The notes: generated by a model from the letters alone, not told the origin. 35,135 nt of DNA from an uncultured Actinomycetes bacterium (GCA_903877095.1 CAIRCP010000187.1:1-35135), one strand, 5' to 3'. Numbered from the stretch's first letter, positions 17,467 to 26,362 are shown. Made by a program: numbers and translations.

Positions 17467-18501
17467 TCACCAGGCCTTGCGATAGACCAGCCAGCGCATC
17501 TCGATCGGACTGCGATCCCGGCGCAGGTCGAAGACGTCCTGGCCGCTGACCCAACCGGCGTACCAACTGGTCTGCGGCCAGGAGCCGGCCGGGAGATTCG
17601 CCTGCTCGTAGTCGTAGACCGAGTCATCGGCGACCAGGTGCAGCGGCAGATTCGCGGCAGATTCGGCCAGTTCGCCGTAGGTGAAGATCGACGTGTACAG
17701 CTGCTGGCCCAGCTGCCGGGCGGCGGCGTCGGGCACGTAGCCGTCCTTCTCCAGAAAGACGTTGAAGACCAGCTGTCCGCCGGTCGCCAGCGAACGCGCG
17801 GCCAGCTCGAAGACCTCCCGCACCTGATCAAGGCTGCGGAAGTCGGAAACCACCTCGGACAGGATGATCAGCTGATAGTCGTTGCGCAGTTCGTCTCGCG
17901 CGGCGCTCATGTTCCGTTCGATGACGCGAACGTTCAGGTGTTCCTGCTTTGCTTCGGTGCGGATGATCTCGGCGAACCGGGGACTCATCTCCACCGCGTC
18001 GACCGGATGACCGCGCCGGGCCAGCGCGAGGCTGTTACGCCCTGTTCCGGCACCGATGTCGAGCACGGGGAAACTCCCCGGATCGGATGTCTCGGTGGCC
18101 AACCGCCAGACCCGGGCGTCAGGTTCCTTCCCGAACAGCGGGGGTTGACGGGTCGCGACCCAGTTGTCATAGGCGGCTTCGATGGTGACCCAGCGCGGGG
18201 AGACCGTGTAATCCAGCGTGCTGAAGCCCCATTTGGATTCGTAGGTGACCACGATCTCCGAGCGCGAGGTGGACTCGAATGCCTTGGCCAGTTGTTCGGC
18301 GAGGATGGCGCGCAGCCGCTGCAACTCGTCGCCGTCGAAGTGCACCCCGGCGGCCTTGAAGGTGTCGTCACACAGTGTCACGTACTCGTCGAGCATCCCG
18401 GGCGCCGCTGCGATGACGATCGTCCCGTTGACAGCGGCTTGGCGCTTGAGCCGCCGCGCTATCGCTTGCTGCACTTCTGCTGAATCAGCCACTTGGTCCA
18501 C
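17467..18501 (-). CDS. Class I SAM-dependent methyltransferase, substrate unknown
   Basis: The 344-residue protein has a helical N-terminal part of roughly 140 residues (including RRLKRQAAVNGTIVIAAAPG) followed by a Rossmann-type methyltransferase domain. Motif I is VLDIGAGTGRNSLALARRG, the acidic end of strand 2 is DAVEMSP, and motif post-III is LVFNVFLEKDG. SAM binding is well supported; the methyl acceptor is not recognisable. The N-terminal extension recalls tetratricopeptide or cofactor-biosynthesis methyltransferases, but I cannot name a family. It lies on the strand opposite to the CHAD gene, beyond rnpB, and 37 bases downstream of the second methyltransferase, so the two may be cotranscribed. 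Confidence 0.8.
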   Translation of the reverse strand: MDQVADSAEVQQAIARRLKRQAAVNGTIVIAAAPGMLDEYVTLCDDTFKAAGVHFDGDELQRLRAILAEQLAKAFESTSRSEIVVTYESKWGFSTLDYTVSPRWVTIEAAYDNWVATRQPPLFGKEPDARVWRLATETSDPGSFPVLDIGAGTGRNSLALARRGHPVDAVEMSPRFAEIIRTEAKQEHLNVRVIERNMSAARDELRNDYQLIILSEVVSDFRSLDQVREVFELAARSLATGGQLVFNVFLEKDGYVPDAAARQLGQQLYTSIFTYGELAESAANLPLHLVADDSVYDYEQANLPAGSWPQTSWYAGWVSGQDVFDLRRDRSPIEMRWLVYRKAW

Positions 18502-18538
18502 GGGGGTTATCTACACGATGCGGCGGCCCGGGGCCAAC

Positions 18539-19228
18539 TCAGGGGTGCGAAAGCTCACCCGCTGCGATGCGCCGAAGCCACATGACGTTGTCGACCAACG
18601 TCACCGCCGCACCGTCCGGAGCCGACGCCGAGCGGGTGACGGCCTCCACCCGTTGCGCAAGCCACCGGGTGTCGTCGAGGTCCAGCCCGGCGAGAACATC
18701 CTGCGGACCCGGGAACGCGTGATCGTGCATCTTCGTGGCCCACGGCGGGGCCGCGGCGTGGTCGACGATCAGCAGCGCTCCCCCGGGCGCCACCGCGGCA
18801 GCCGCCCGGCGCAGGATCGCTGCCCGGTCCATCGCGACGGTGCTGTGCAGGAAACACGCCGACACCAGGTCGAAGGAACCCTCGGGGAAGCTGCTGGTCA
18901 GGTCGTATTGGGCGAATTCGATGTGGCCGGCCACGCCACGCTCCGCAGCGGCCGCCCGCGCGCGGGCAAGGGCGGTGTGCGACACGTCGACCCCGACGAC
19001 GGTCCATCCGTGCTCGGCGAGCCAGATGGCGTCGCCGCCCTCTCCGCAGCCGACATCCAGGGCGCGCCCGCCGCTCAGGTGAGGGGCGATCGCGGCCAGT
19101 TGAGAGTTCACCCGGCCGCTCCAAACCTGGGGTTTGGCCGAATAGTGCTCCTCCCAGGTGGCCTGGTGGTCGGTGGTGTGGTGGTCGGTGGTGTGGTGGT
19201 CGGTGGTGTGGTGGTCGTGGCCAGACAC
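18539..19228 (-). CDS. SAM-dependent methyltransferase with His-rich N-terminal repeat
   Basis: The 229-residue protein resembles TehB/thiopurine-type small methyltransferases: ATWEEHYSAKPQVWSGRVN, motif I ALDVGCGEGGDAIWLAEHGW, acidic VVGVDVS, FDLVSACFLHS, then APGGALLIVDHAA. Its first 20 residues are MSGHD and then repeated HHTTD units ending in HQ, encoded by an exact 15-bp tandem repeat. Such a His-rich leader could bind Ni, Co or Zn, but no metal function is shown. The start is GTG 19228. The RNase H/phosphatase stop codon lies 6 bases downstream of that GTG on the same strand, so the two genes are tightly coupled. The substrate is unknown; toxic metalloid or volatile methylation is one possibility by resemblance only. 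Confidence 0.82.
   Translation of the reverse strand: MSGHDHHTTDHHTTDHHTTDHQATWEEHYSAKPQVWSGRVNSQLAAIAPHLSGGRALDVGCGEGGDAIWLAEHGWTVVGVDVSHTALARARAAAAERGVAGHIEFAQYDLTSSFPEGSFDLVSACFLHSTVAMDRAAILRRAAAAVAPGGALLIVDHAAAPPWATKMHDHAFPGPQDVLAGLDLDDTRWLAQRVEAVTRSASAPDGAAVTLVDNVMWLRRIAAGELSHP
19171..19215 (-). repeat. Three perfect tandem copies of a 15-bp unit inside a coding region
   Basis: The unit CGGTGGTGTGGTGGT occurs at 19171-19185, 19186-19200 and 19201-19215, with a partial copy to the left (19164-19170). On the minus strand each copy encodes a five-residue HHTTD-type block in the N-terminus of the methyltransferase. The perfect identity suggests recent slippage and possible copy-number variation between strains without loss of frame. 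Confidence 0.9.
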
Positions 19229-19234
19229 CGGTGA

Positions 19235-20350
19235 TCAGCCCCCCAGGTAAGACGTGTCGTTGACCAGGCGCACCGAGGTCCCGCTGTCGGGATAGAACTC
19301 CGCGATGCTCAACGACGCCAGGTCCAGGTGCAGGCGGAAGAGCACCGACGTTCCCGCTCCCAGGGCCATGCGAAGCAGTGTCTTGATCGGTGTCACATGG
19401 GACACCACCAGGACGGTCGACGGGCCGTGCTCGGCGATGATGCGGTCCCGCACGCGTTCCACCCGTAGCGCGACGTCGTCGAAGCTCTCTCCGCCGGGCG
19501 CGGGCAGGCTGGTGTCGCGCAGCCAGCGCCCGTGAACGTCGGGGTGGCGTTCGGCGGCTTCGGCGAAGGTGAGACCTTCCCACTGCCCGAAATCGGTCTC
19601 GGTGAGGTCGTCGTCCACCTGCACGGCGAGGCCGAGGGCGTCGGCGGCCGCCTTGGCGGTGTCGTGGGCGCGTTGCAGGGGTGAGCTGACCACGGCACTG
19701 ATGCCGCCTTTGGCCGCGAGGTACCGGGCGGCGTCGGCGGCCTGGCGGCGGCCGGTGTCGGTCAGTTCGGGGTTGCCGCGGCCCGAGTATCTCCGTTGCC
19801 GCGACAGGTCGGTCTGTCCGTGGCGCAGCAGCAGCAGACGGGTCGGACCGCCCCGGTTGCCGGTCCAGGTCGACGGCGGGACCGCGACGGCAGCGGGCGG
19901 CGGGTCGCCGGCTACCGGAGCGGGATCAGCCTGGGCCAGATCGCCGTCCGGCCCACGATCCATCGCCTCGTTCGCGAGCCGGTCGGCGTGCTTGTTCTGC
20001 TCGCGGGGGATCCACCCGAAGGTGATACGGCTGAAGGTCGACGCCAAAGCCCTTGCCTGCTGGTGCAATTCGGCCATGGCTGGATGTTTGACCTTCCAGC
20101 GGCCGGTCATCTGCTCGACGACGAGTTTGGAGTCCATCCGCACCGTGACGTCGTCGGCGCCGATCCGCCGGGCCTGTTCCAAGCCGGCAATCAGGCCGCG
20201 GTACTCGGCGACGTTGTTGGTGGTGACCCCGATGGACTGTCCGTGCTCGGCGAGCACGGTGCTGTGGTCGTGCGACCAGACGACGCAACCGAATCCGGCC
20301 GGGCCGGGGTTGCCGCGCGAGCCTCCGTCGGCCTCGACGACCACCTTCAT
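19235..20350 (-). CDS. Bifunctional RNase HI / acid phosphatase (histidine-phosphatase fold)
   Basis: The 371-residue fusion matches M. tuberculosis Rv2228c. Residues 1-135 are a type I RNase H that cuts RNA in RNA-DNA hybrids: VVVEADGGSRGNPGPAG with catalytic Asp8, NNVAEYRGL with Glu, RMDSKLVVEQ with Asp and NKHADRLANEAMD with the last Asp. A Pro/Ala-rich linker follows. From about residue 170 there is a histidine-phosphatase domain (CobC/phosphoglycerate mutase superfamily) with LLLLRHGQTD, SSPLQRAHDTA, GGESFDD and VVSHVTPIK. In the M. tuberculosis protein the second domain acts on alpha-ribazole phosphate, which would link it to the nearby cobalamin genes. The start at ATG 20350 lies 7 bases after the zinc-ribbon gene stop, suggesting translational coupling. 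Confidence 0.93.
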   Translation of the reverse strand: MKVVVEADGGSRGNPGPAGFGCVVWSHDHSTVLAEHGQSIGVTTNNVAEYRGLIAGLEQARRIGADDVTVRMDSKLVVEQMTGRWKVKHPAMAELHQQARALASTFSRITFGWIPREQNKHADRLANEAMDRGPDGDLAQADPAPVAGDPPPAAVAVPPSTWTGNRGGPTRLLLLRHGQTDLSRQRRYSGRGNPELTDTGRRQAADAARYLAAKGGISAVVSSPLQRAHDTAKAAADALGLAVQVDDDLTETDFGQWEGLTFAEAAERHPDVHGRWLRDTSLPAPGGESFDDVALRVERVRDRIIAEHGPSTVLVVSHVTPIKTLLRMALGAGTSVLFRLHLDLASLSIAEFYPDSGTSVRLVNDTSYLGG

Positions 20351-20357
20351 CGCAGGC

Positions 20358-21095
20358 TCACGCCGGACCGGTGATCCGCAGCAGGATTGCCCGGCACTCC
20401 GGGCACCTGAGCACCTCGTCTTCGGGAGCGGCGGAGATCCGCGCCAGTTCGCCCCGGTCGAGTTCGATGCGGCAGGCCCCGCAGCGGTGGCCCAACAGCC
20501 GTCCGGCGCCGATTCCCGACGCTGTGCGTTGCCGCTCATAGAGATCCAGCAATTCGCTACCGAGAGTGGCGATCACCTCAGCCCGTCGGGCACCCCGCTC
20601 TGCGCGGGCCTGCTCGACCTCGGCGAGCGACTCGTCACGTGCCTGTCCGGCCGTCGCGAGATCCTGGCCCAAAGCGTCCGCCCCGGCCTGTTCGCGCGCC
20701 TGGTCACCCGCCAGTTGCTCCCGGCGTTCCATGACCTCCAGCAGGGCGTCCTCCAGGCTGGCCTGCCGGCGCTCCAAGGTGCCCAGCTCATGCTGGAGTT
20801 CTTCGAGCTGCTTGGAGTTGGTGACCGATCCGGAGTCCAGCAAGCCGCGGTCGCGGTCTTCCCGTTTACGGACCGCGTCGACCTCGGATTCGAGCTTGGC
20901 GATCTGGGCGTCGAGATCTTCCAGCGCAATCCCGAGAATGGCGGCACGATCGGCGGCGGCGCGCTGATCGGCCTGCACCCGGTCATAGGTCTGCTGTTCG
21001 GGCAGGTGAGTGGCGCGGTGCGCGAGTCGGCTGAGTTCGGCGTCGATATCAGCCAACTCCAGCAGCGACCGTTGTTGTGCCGCTTCGGCTTTCAC
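20358..21095 (-). CDS. Coiled-coil protein with C-terminal C4 zinc ribbon (DUF164/CT398 type)
   Basis: The 245-residue protein is a long antiparallel coiled coil (residues about 1-185, rich in Ala, Glu, Arg and Gln) followed by a C4 zinc ribbon: HRCGACRIELDRGEL and LRCPECRAIL. It corresponds to M. tuberculosis Rv2229c. Related proteins have been proposed to act in nucleic-acid or flagellar/secretion contexts, but no enzyme activity is apparent and the function in mycobacteria is unknown. The start is GTG 21095 with GAAGGAG about 10 bases upstream, inside the end of the nif3-like gene. The genes on both sides are spaced by 7 bases, so it sits in a tight operon with NIF3 and RNase H. Confidence 0.88.
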   Translation of the reverse strand: MKAEAAQQRSLLELADIDAELSRLAHRATHLPEQQTYDRVQADQRAAADRAAILGIALEDLDAQIAKLESEVDAVRKREDRDRGLLDSGSVTNSKQLEELQHELGTLERRQASLEDALLEVMERREQLAGDQAREQAGADALGQDLATAGQARDESLAEVEQARAERGARRAEVIATLGSELLDLYERQRTASGIGAGRLLGHRCGACRIELDRGELARISAAPEDEVLRCPECRAILLRITGPA

Positions 21096-21102
21096 CCTTG
21101 AT

Positions 21103-22227
21103 TCACTCCTTCAACTCGATGTTCCACGGATCGGTGCGCAACGGTGACACCGTCACCGGCAGGGCGTCACCGAAATAGTCGCTGATCAGACCCGCCGCCT
21201 GTGCGCACCAAGGGTATTCGCTGGCCCAGTGGGCGACGTCGACCAGGCCGACATCGCTGGCCCGCCGGTGTTCGTCGGCGGGGTGATGACGAAGGTCGGC
21301 GGTCACGTAAGCCTGCACCCCGGCAGCCCTGGCCGCCGACAGCAGAGAATCACCGGAGCCACCGCAGACCGCCACCCTCGACACGGTCGCGTCCGGATCA
21401 CCGGCAGCGCGCACTCCCCAACTGGTCTGGGGCAGAACGGAACCCACCTGCGCCGCGAACGCCGCAAAAGACAGCGGCTGGGCCGGCGTCCCGATCCGGC
21501 CGATGCCCACGCCGCCGGGCATCGGGGTACGCGAGAACACGTCGAAGGACGGTTCCTCGTAAGGATGCGCGGCCCGCAGCGCGGCAAGCACCCGCGACCG
21601 GATGGCGGCCGGGGCGATCACCTCGACGCGCTGCTCCGGACCCCGCGACAGCGTGCCCACCGAGCCCACCACCGGGTTCGCGGCAGGGCCGGGCAGGAAC
21701 TGGCCCTCACCCACCACGCTCCAGCTGCAATGCGTGTAGTTGGCCACGGTTCCGGCGCCGGCGGCGAACAAGGCCTGGCGCAGGTGTTCGGCATCCGCCG
21801 GCGGCACGAGGATGACCCACCGCTCCTGGAGCGGGCCGCCGGCGGCCGGGTCCAGGACGCCATCGACGGTAAGACCGAGGACCGCGGCCAGGGCATCGGA
21901 TACCCCCGGGCTGGCCGCGTCGGCGTTGGTGTGTGCGGTGAAAAGCGCTGCGCCGGAACGGATCAGCTGGTGGATCAACGCCCCCTTCGGGGTGCTGGCG
22001 GCCACCGTGTCCACCCCACGCAGCAGCAGCGGGTGGTGGGCCAGCAGCAGTCCCCGCGGGCCCACGGTGTCGACGACGGCGGCGGTGGCGTCGACCGCGA
22101 CCGTCACCGCATCGACGGACTCGTCCGGGTCGCCGCAGACCAGACCGACGGAATCCCAGTCATGGGCCAGATACGGGGGGTACGCCTCGTCGAGGACGGC
22201 GATGATCTCAGCCAGCCGGACGCTCAT
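21103..22227 (-). CDS. Nif3-like dinuclear metal centre hexameric protein
   Basis: The 374-residue protein belongs to the NIF3/YqfO family (GTP cyclohydrolase 1 type 2-like fold). Motifs are [24 protein letters not shown] (metal-binding His pair), [19 protein letters not shown], and at the C-terminus [34 protein letters not shown] plus [11 protein letters not shown]. The length fits the long form with an inserted PII-like domain (about 130-240). The biochemical role is unsettled across the family. It corresponds to M. tuberculosis Rv2230c. Its ATG at 22227 overlaps the stop codon of cobC (ATGA), so translation is coupled. Thirteen further upstream codons are open but overlap cobC and are not family-like. 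Confidence 0.92.
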   Translation of the reverse strand: MSVRLAEIIAVLDEAYPPYLAHDWDSVGLVCGDPDESVDAVTVAVDATAAVVDTVGPRGLLLAHHPLLLRGVDTVAASTPKGALIHQLIRSGAALFTAHTNADAASPGVSDALAAVLGLTVDGVLDPAAGGPLQERWVILVPPADAEHLRQALFAAGAGTVANYTHCSWSVVGEGQFLPGPAANPVVGSVGTLSRGPEQRVEVIAPAAIRSRVLAALRAAHPYEEPSFDVFSRTPMPGGVGIGRIGTPAQPLSFAAFAAQVGSVLPQTSWGVRAAGDPDATVSRVAVCGGSGDSLLSAARAAGVQAYVTADLRHHPADEHRRASDVGLVDVAHWASEYPWCAQAAGLISDYFGDALPVTVSPLRTDPWNIELKE

Positions 22228-23261
22228 TCCAGCGCCTCCGCGACCGCAGCCACCAATACCGGCCACTCCGGCCGCACCGCCGCCCTCAGGTAGTTCTCCC
22301 CCAACCCGACGAAGGTGTCGCAGCGGCGCACCGCGATGCCGTTGGCCGCCAGACGTTTACGCATCAGCGCGGCGTCCGGGACGGTGAAGAGCACGAAAGG
22401 TGCGCAACCGTCGACCAAGTCGAGTCCTAGGCCGCGCAGCGCCGCGGCCATCGGCGCCCGCAGCTCGGCAAGTTCCCGGGCCCCGGCCCGGGCCTCGGCG
22501 ACGGCCTCCGGCGCGCAGCAGGCGGCGATCGCCTCCAGTTGCAGCGTTCCCAGCGGCCAGTGCGGCCGACGGGCGGCCAACCGCGCCAACACCTCCGGGG
22601 CGCCCAGCGCGTACCCCACTCGCAGGCCGGCCAGCGACCACGTCTTGGTGAGGCTGCGCAGCACCAGCACATCGGGCAAGCCCGCGCCGGCCACGGACGG
22701 CGATTCGTCGGTCACCGCGTCGGCGAACGCCTCGTCGACCACCACGATGCGGCCCGGCCGGCACAGCGCCAGAACGTCGTCGCGCGGGTGCAGCACTCCG
22801 GTGGGGTTGGTGGGGTTACCGATCACCACCAGGTCGGCGGCCCCGGGCACCGCCGCCCCGGCGAGGGTGAACGGCGGCGGCAGCACCACCTGGTCGACCC
22901 GCACGCCGGCGGCGCAGAGAACGGCTTCCGGTTCGGTGAACGACGGCGCGATCAGCGCGGCCCGCCGCGCGCCGAGTGCGGGCAGCAGGGCGAAGCCCTC
23001 CGAACCGCCACCGAGCAGCAGCACGTTCTCCTGGGCGACGCCGTGCCGGGCGGCCACCGCTGCGACCGCGGCGTCGTGGTCGCGGGCGCTGGGGTAGGCG
23101 GCGAGGTCGGCCAGACGGGCGGCCAGGCGCCGTTGCAGCCACTGCGGAGGCTGGGCGTGGCGCACGTTGACGGCGAAGTCGAGCATCCCGGGGCGAACGG
23201 CCTGGTCTCCGTGGTAGCGCGCGGCGAGGCGCACTTCCGGTCGGCCAGGCTGCTCGGTCAC
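22224..23261 (-). CDS. cobC: Threonine-phosphate decarboxylase-like PLP enzyme of cobalamin synthesis
   Basis: The 345-residue fold-type I PLP enzyme resembles CobC/CobD-type L-threonine-O-3-phosphate decarboxylases and histidinol-phosphate aminotransferases. Landmarks are [14 protein letters not shown] (cofactor phosphate loop), [23 protein letters not shown], and the Schiff-base lysine in [18 protein letters not shown] (Lys206). It would provide the aminopropanol linker of cobalamin. In M. tuberculosis the same position is held by Rv2231c (cobC). The start is GTG 23261; further upstream codons on this strand are open but are antisense to the HAD gene and implausible. It opens the compact cobC-nif3-zinc-ribbon-RNase H group and is divergent from ptkA. 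Confidence 0.88.
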   Translation of the reverse strand: MTEQPGRPEVRLAARYHGDQAVRPGMLDFAVNVRHAQPPQWLQRRLAARLADLAAYPSARDHDAAVAAVAARHGVAQENVLLLGGGSEGFALLPALGARRAALIAPSFTEPEAVLCAAGVRVDQVVLPPPFTLAGAAVPGAADLVVIGNPTNPTGVLHPRDDVLALCRPGRIVVVDEAFADAVTDESPSVAGAGLPDVLVLRSLTKTWSLAGLRVGYALGAPEVLARLAARRPHWPLGTLQLEAIAACCAPEAVAEARAGARELAELRAPMAAALRGLGLDLVDGCAPFVLFTVPDAALMRKRLAANGIAVRRCDTFVGLGENYLRAAVRPEWPVLVAAVAEALE

Positions 23262-23381
23262 CCTCAGAACAGTAGTCCCGCCGAGCCGACGACTCGGCCG
23301 AGGTGCGAGGCCGAGGATGAGCGAGGCAGCCTGTCCCGAGGGGCGGGGCAAAACGTCCCCGCCGTCAGCCACAATGAAGGC

Positions 23382-24050
23382 GTGACGTCCCTTGCCGCCG
23401 ACACCCCGGAGTTGGTGATCTTCGACCTCGACGGCACGCTGATTGATTCCGCCGCAGGAACCTTGGCGAGCTTCCGGCACGCGATGGCCGCCGTAGGCGC
23501 GGAGGTTCCCGGCGGCGACCTGGTGACCCGGATCGTCGGCCCTCCCCTCAACGACACCATGCACAGCCTGGGCCTGGGTGCGCGGGCCGACGCCGCGATC
23601 GCCGCGTACCGAGCCGACTACAGCCGCCGGGGATGGGCCATGAGCACCCTTTTCGACGGAGTCGCCGACCTGCTGGCCGACCTCAACTCGGCCGGTGTGC
23701 GTCTGGCGGTGGCCACCTCCAAACCCGAACCGACTGCCCGGCGCATCCTGCGCCACTTCGGCGTCGCCGATGTCTTCGAGGTGATCGCCGGGGCACGGAT
23801 GGACGGAACCGGCGCCGACAAAGCCGAGGTGCTGGGCCGCGCCCTGGCGCAGTTGGACCCGATTCCGGACCGCGTCGTTATGGTCGGTGACCGTGCCCAC
23901 GACGTCGAGGGCGCCGCCCGGCACGGGATCGGCACGGTGGTGGTCGGCTGGGGTTATGGCGCTTGCGATTTCAGCGACGCCGCAACGACCGGGCCGCCGG
24001 CTGCCCACGTCAGAACCGTCGGGGAACTGCGGGAGGTGTTCGGTGTCTGA
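23382..24050 (+). CDS. ptkA: HAD-family phosphatase-like protein, PtkA orthologue
   Basis: The 222-residue protein has the HAD core: FDLDGTLIDS (Asp15 nucleophile and Asp17), a helical cap, VATSKPEPTARRIL, and VMVGDRAHDVEGAARHGI. By position and context directly before ptpA it matches M. tuberculosis Rv2232, reported as the tyrosine kinase PtkA that phosphorylates PtpA even though its sequence is that of a HAD phosphatase. From sequence alone it could equally be a phosphoglycolate-type phosphatase. The start at GTG 23382 gives the expected N-terminus; an in-frame upstream extension is antisense to cobC. Its last 8 bases overlap ptpA. Confidence 0.85.
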   Translation: MTSLAADTPELVIFDLDGTLIDSAAGTLASFRHAMAAVGAEVPGGDLVTRIVGPPLNDTMHSLGLGARADAAIAAYRADYSRRGWAMSTLFDGVADLLADLNSAGVRLAVATSKPEPTARRILRHFGVADVFEVIAGARMDGTGADKAEVLGRALAQLDPIPDRVVMVGDRAHDVEGAARHGIGTVVVGWGYGACDFSDAATTGPPAAHVRTVGELREVFGV

Positions 24051-24549
24051 TCTCCGGGAGCCGCTGCTGCACGTGACGTTCGTGTGCACCGGCAACATCT
24101 GCCGGTCGCCGATGGCCGAAAAGATGTTCGCCCACCAGATCGCCGAGCGCGGCCTGGCCGACGTGGTCCGGGTCACCAGCGCGGGGACCGGCGGCTGGCA
24201 TGTGGGATCGCGCGCCGACGAGCGCGCCGTGCGGGTGCTGCGCGACCGCGGGTACCCCGCCGAGCACCGCGCCGCCCAGGTGGACGATGACCACTTGTCA
24301 GCGGACATGGTTGTGGCCCTGGACCGCAATCACTTTCGCATTCTGACCGGATTGGGGGTGGACCCGGCGCGGCTGAGGATGCTGCGGTCGTTCGATCCCC
24401 GCTCCGCCGCTCACGCCCCCGACGTCGAGGACCCCTATTACGGCGACCACACCGACTTCGTCGACGCCTTCGAAGTGATCGACGCGGCGCTGCCCGGCCT
24501 GCACCGTTGGGTCGACGGACAACTCGGCGCGGGCGGGACGGTCGGCTGA
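24043..24549 (+). CDS. ptpA: Low-molecular-weight protein tyrosine phosphatase
   Basis: The 168-residue enzyme removes phosphate from phosphotyrosine. The P-loop is VCTGNICRS (Cys15 to Arg21, CX5R) and the general-acid loop is DPYYGD (Asp130), with two tyrosines that are phosphorylation sites in the M. tuberculosis enzyme. In M. tuberculosis PtpA is secreted into the macrophage and blocks phagosome maturation; here only the family and operon place are known. The start is GTG 24043 inside the end of ptkA, and the stop TGA shares one base with the next ATG (TGATG), so the three genes ptkA, ptpA and SURF1 are translationally coupled. Confidence 0.93.
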   Translation: MSDLREPLLHVTFVCTGNICRSPMAEKMFAHQIAERGLADVVRVTSAGTGGWHVGSRADERAVRVLRDRGYPAEHRAAQVDDDHLSADMVVALDRNHFRILTGLGVDPARLRMLRSFDPRSAAHAPDVEDPYYGDHTDFVDAFEVIDAALPGLHRWVDGQLGAGGTVG

Positions 24550-25370
24550 TGCGCCGGTTGCCGTTCCTGCTCAGGCCGGGCTGGATCGCCCTGGCGCTGG
24601 TGGTGGTGGCCTTCACTTATCTGTGCCTGACCGTGCTGGCGCCGTGGCAATTGGGCAAGAACAGCCGAACATCGCGGGAAAACCACCAGATCGAGGCGTC
24701 GGTGTCCGCCGATCCCGTGCCGCTGACATCGGCTCTGCCGCAACAGGATTCGTCGGCTGCCGATGTGCAGTGGCGGCGGGTCACCGCAACCGGGCGATAC
24801 CTGCCCAAGACCGCGGTGCTGGTGCGGCTGCGGGTGATCGACGGCGCCCCCGCTTACGAGGTGCTCAACGCCTTCGCGGTGGACGGCGGCCCGACGGTTC
24901 TGGTGAACAGGGGCTACGTCCACCCCGATCAGGGCACCGACGTCCCGGCGATCCCGCCACCCCCGAGCGGCACCGTGAATATCACCGGGCGGCTGCGTGA
25001 TTCGCAGACCGCCGGCGACAAGCAACCCTTCACCGAGGCCGGCTACCAGCAGGTGTACGCCATCGACACCCAGCAGATCGCCCCGCTCATCAAGACTCCA
25101 CTGACTAGGTCCTACGTCCAGCTGGTCGAAAACCAGCCGGGTATCCTGGAACCGTTGGCGCTGCCGCAACTCGACGCCGGGCCGTTCCTGTCCTACGGAA
25201 TTCAATGGATCGCGTTCGGCATCGTCGCCCCGCTCGGCCTGGGGTATTTCGTCTACTCGGAACTGAAGACCCGTCGGCAGGAATCAGCCCGCAAAGCAGA
25301 CCAACAGGCCGCGGCCGAACCGCTCACCCCCGAGCAGAAGCTCGACGACCGCTACGGCCGACGGCGCTGA
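24549..25370 (+). CDS. SURF1 family cytochrome c oxidase assembly protein
   Basis: The 273-residue membrane protein has the SURF1 layout: an N-terminal transmembrane segment (about 11-32, WIALALVVVAFTYLCL) followed by LGKNSRTSRENHQIE, an extracytoplasmic domain with RRVTATGRYLP and VLVNRGYVH, and a second transmembrane segment (about 218-240) after LSYGIQWIAFG. The charged C-terminal tail is cytoplasmic. SURF1 proteins assist haem insertion into cytochrome c oxidase. It corresponds to M. tuberculosis Rv2235. It begins at the TGATG junction with ptpA, and its last 47 bases overlap the end of the convergent cobD. Confidence 0.9.
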   Translation: MRRLPFLLRPGWIALALVVVAFTYLCLTVLAPWQLGKNSRTSRENHQIEASVSADPVPLTSALPQQDSSAADVQWRRVTATGRYLPKTAVLVRLRVIDGAPAYEVLNAFAVDGGPTVLVNRGYVHPDQGTDVPAIPPPPSGTVNITGRLRDSQTAGDKQPFTEAGYQQVYAIDTQQIAPLIKTPLTRSYVQLVENQPGILEPLALPQLDAGPFLSYGIQWIAFGIVAPLGLGYFVYSELKTRRQESARKADQQAAAEPLTPEQKLDDRYGRRR

Positions 25371-26289
25371 TCGCCAGCGCTCCAGCAAGCGCGCCGGTCT
25401 GCACCATCCGTGACAGCCGCACCGCGCGGCGCAGATCCGCCGGCCCCGGAACCGCGCCGTCGCCCAGTGTGGGCCGGATCTCCAACTGGTAGCGGTACTG
25501 CGTCGGGCCGCCCAAGCGCACGCCGAGGGCCCCTGCGAAGGACGCCTCTGCCACTCCGGCGTTCGGACTGGGATGACGGGCGGCGTCACGCCGCCAGGCC
25601 CGCGCCGCCCGGACCGGTGATCCCCCGCCGAGCGGGGCGCAGACCAGCACCAGCGCGCCGGTCAACCGGGCCGGAATGTAGTTGACGACGTCGTCCAAAC
25701 GCGCTGCGGCCCAACCGAATCGGGCGTACCGCTGGGAACGGTTGCCGATCATGGCGTCGAGCGTGTTGACCGCCCGGTAGCCCAGCACACCGGGCATGCC
25801 GGCAACAGCAGCCCAGAACAGCGGCGCAACCTGAGCATCGGAGGTGTTCTCGGCGATCGATTCGCATGCCGCCCGGGCCAGACCCGCGCTGTCCAGAGCT
25901 GCCGGGTCGCGGCCGCACAGCGACGGCAGCAGCGACCGGGCGCCCGCGATGTCGTCGGCTTCCAGGAGTTCAGCCATGTGCGTTCCGGTCCGGGCGAGTG
26001 TCGTCCCGCCCAGGGCAGTCCAGGTGGCCGCCGCCATCAGCGCCGCCCGGACCCACCCGGACCTGACCCGATGCTGCAGCACGGCAGCTGCCGTAGTGAC
26101 ACCCCCGGCGAGCACCGCGGTGTGCAGGGTACCGGCGGCGCGACTGTCGCGGTAGCTGAGCCGCTCAAGACCTGTTGCCGCCCAACCGAACCCCGCCACC
26201 GGATGCCCGCGGCGCGGATCGGCGAGCACCAGATCGGCGAGGAAACCGGCCAGGATTCCCGCCGGCAGCGACGCCCTCAGCGCAGTCAC
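25324..26289 (-). CDS. cobD: Adenosylcobinamide-phosphate synthase CobD/CbiB
   Basis: The 321-residue integral membrane protein joins aminopropanol (or its phosphate) to adenosylcobyric acid in cobalamin synthesis. Family motifs are FLADLVLADPRRGHPVAGFG, a central block with LCGRDPAALDSAGLARAACES and ENTSDAQVAPLFWA, and AVNTLDAMIGNRSQRYARFGWAAARLDDVVNYIPARLTG. Several hydrophobic segments fit the expected membrane topology. The start is GTG 26289. It corresponds to M. tuberculosis Rv2236c. With cobC and the phosphatase domain gene it forms the local cobalamin set. The 3' end overlaps the SURF1 gene by 47 bases on the opposite strand. Confidence 0.93.
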   Translation of the reverse strand: MTALRASLPAGILAGFLADLVLADPRRGHPVAGFGWAATGLERLSYRDSRAAGTLHTAVLAGGVTTAAAVLQHRVRSGWVRAALMAAATWTALGGTTLARTGTHMAELLEADDIAGARSLLPSLCGRDPAALDSAGLARAACESIAENTSDAQVAPLFWAAVAGMPGVLGYRAVNTLDAMIGNRSQRYARFGWAAARLDDVVNYIPARLTGALVLVCAPLGGGSPVRAARAWRRDAARHPSPNAGVAEASFAGALGVRLGGPTQYRYQLEIRPTLGDGAVPGPADLRRAVRLSRMVQTGALAGALAISAVGRSGRRASARG

Positions 26290-26339
26290 GCGGGAAGCCT
26301 CTCACAACTCCCCTTTGACCGATCAGCAGCCATCGGCGT

Positions 26340-26355
26340 TCGAACATTTGTACGA
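26340..26355 (+). promoter_or_regulatory. LexA (SOS) box overlapping the -10 region of the small Cys-rich gene
   Basis: TCGAACATTTGTACGA matches the mycobacterial LexA consensus TCGAAC-N4-GTTCGA at 11 of 12 fixed positions. Its right half overlaps TACGAT (26351-26356), a TANNNT -10 element whose last base is 7 bases before the A of the ATG at 26363. That is the spacing of a leaderless transcript starting at the ATG. LexA bound here would block the promoter. The site is also 51 bases upstream of the divergent cobD. Confidence 0.7.
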
Positions 26356-26362
26356 TTGCAGG

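Noticed and set aside
22539..23381. Long N-terminal extension of the HAD (ptkA) frame
   Set aside because: The extra 280 residues are antisense to cobC and not family-like. GTG 23382 gives the expected start.
23262..24329. Long N-terminal extension of the cobC frame
   Set aside because: It is antisense to ptkA and ptpA and lacks protein character before GTG 23261.
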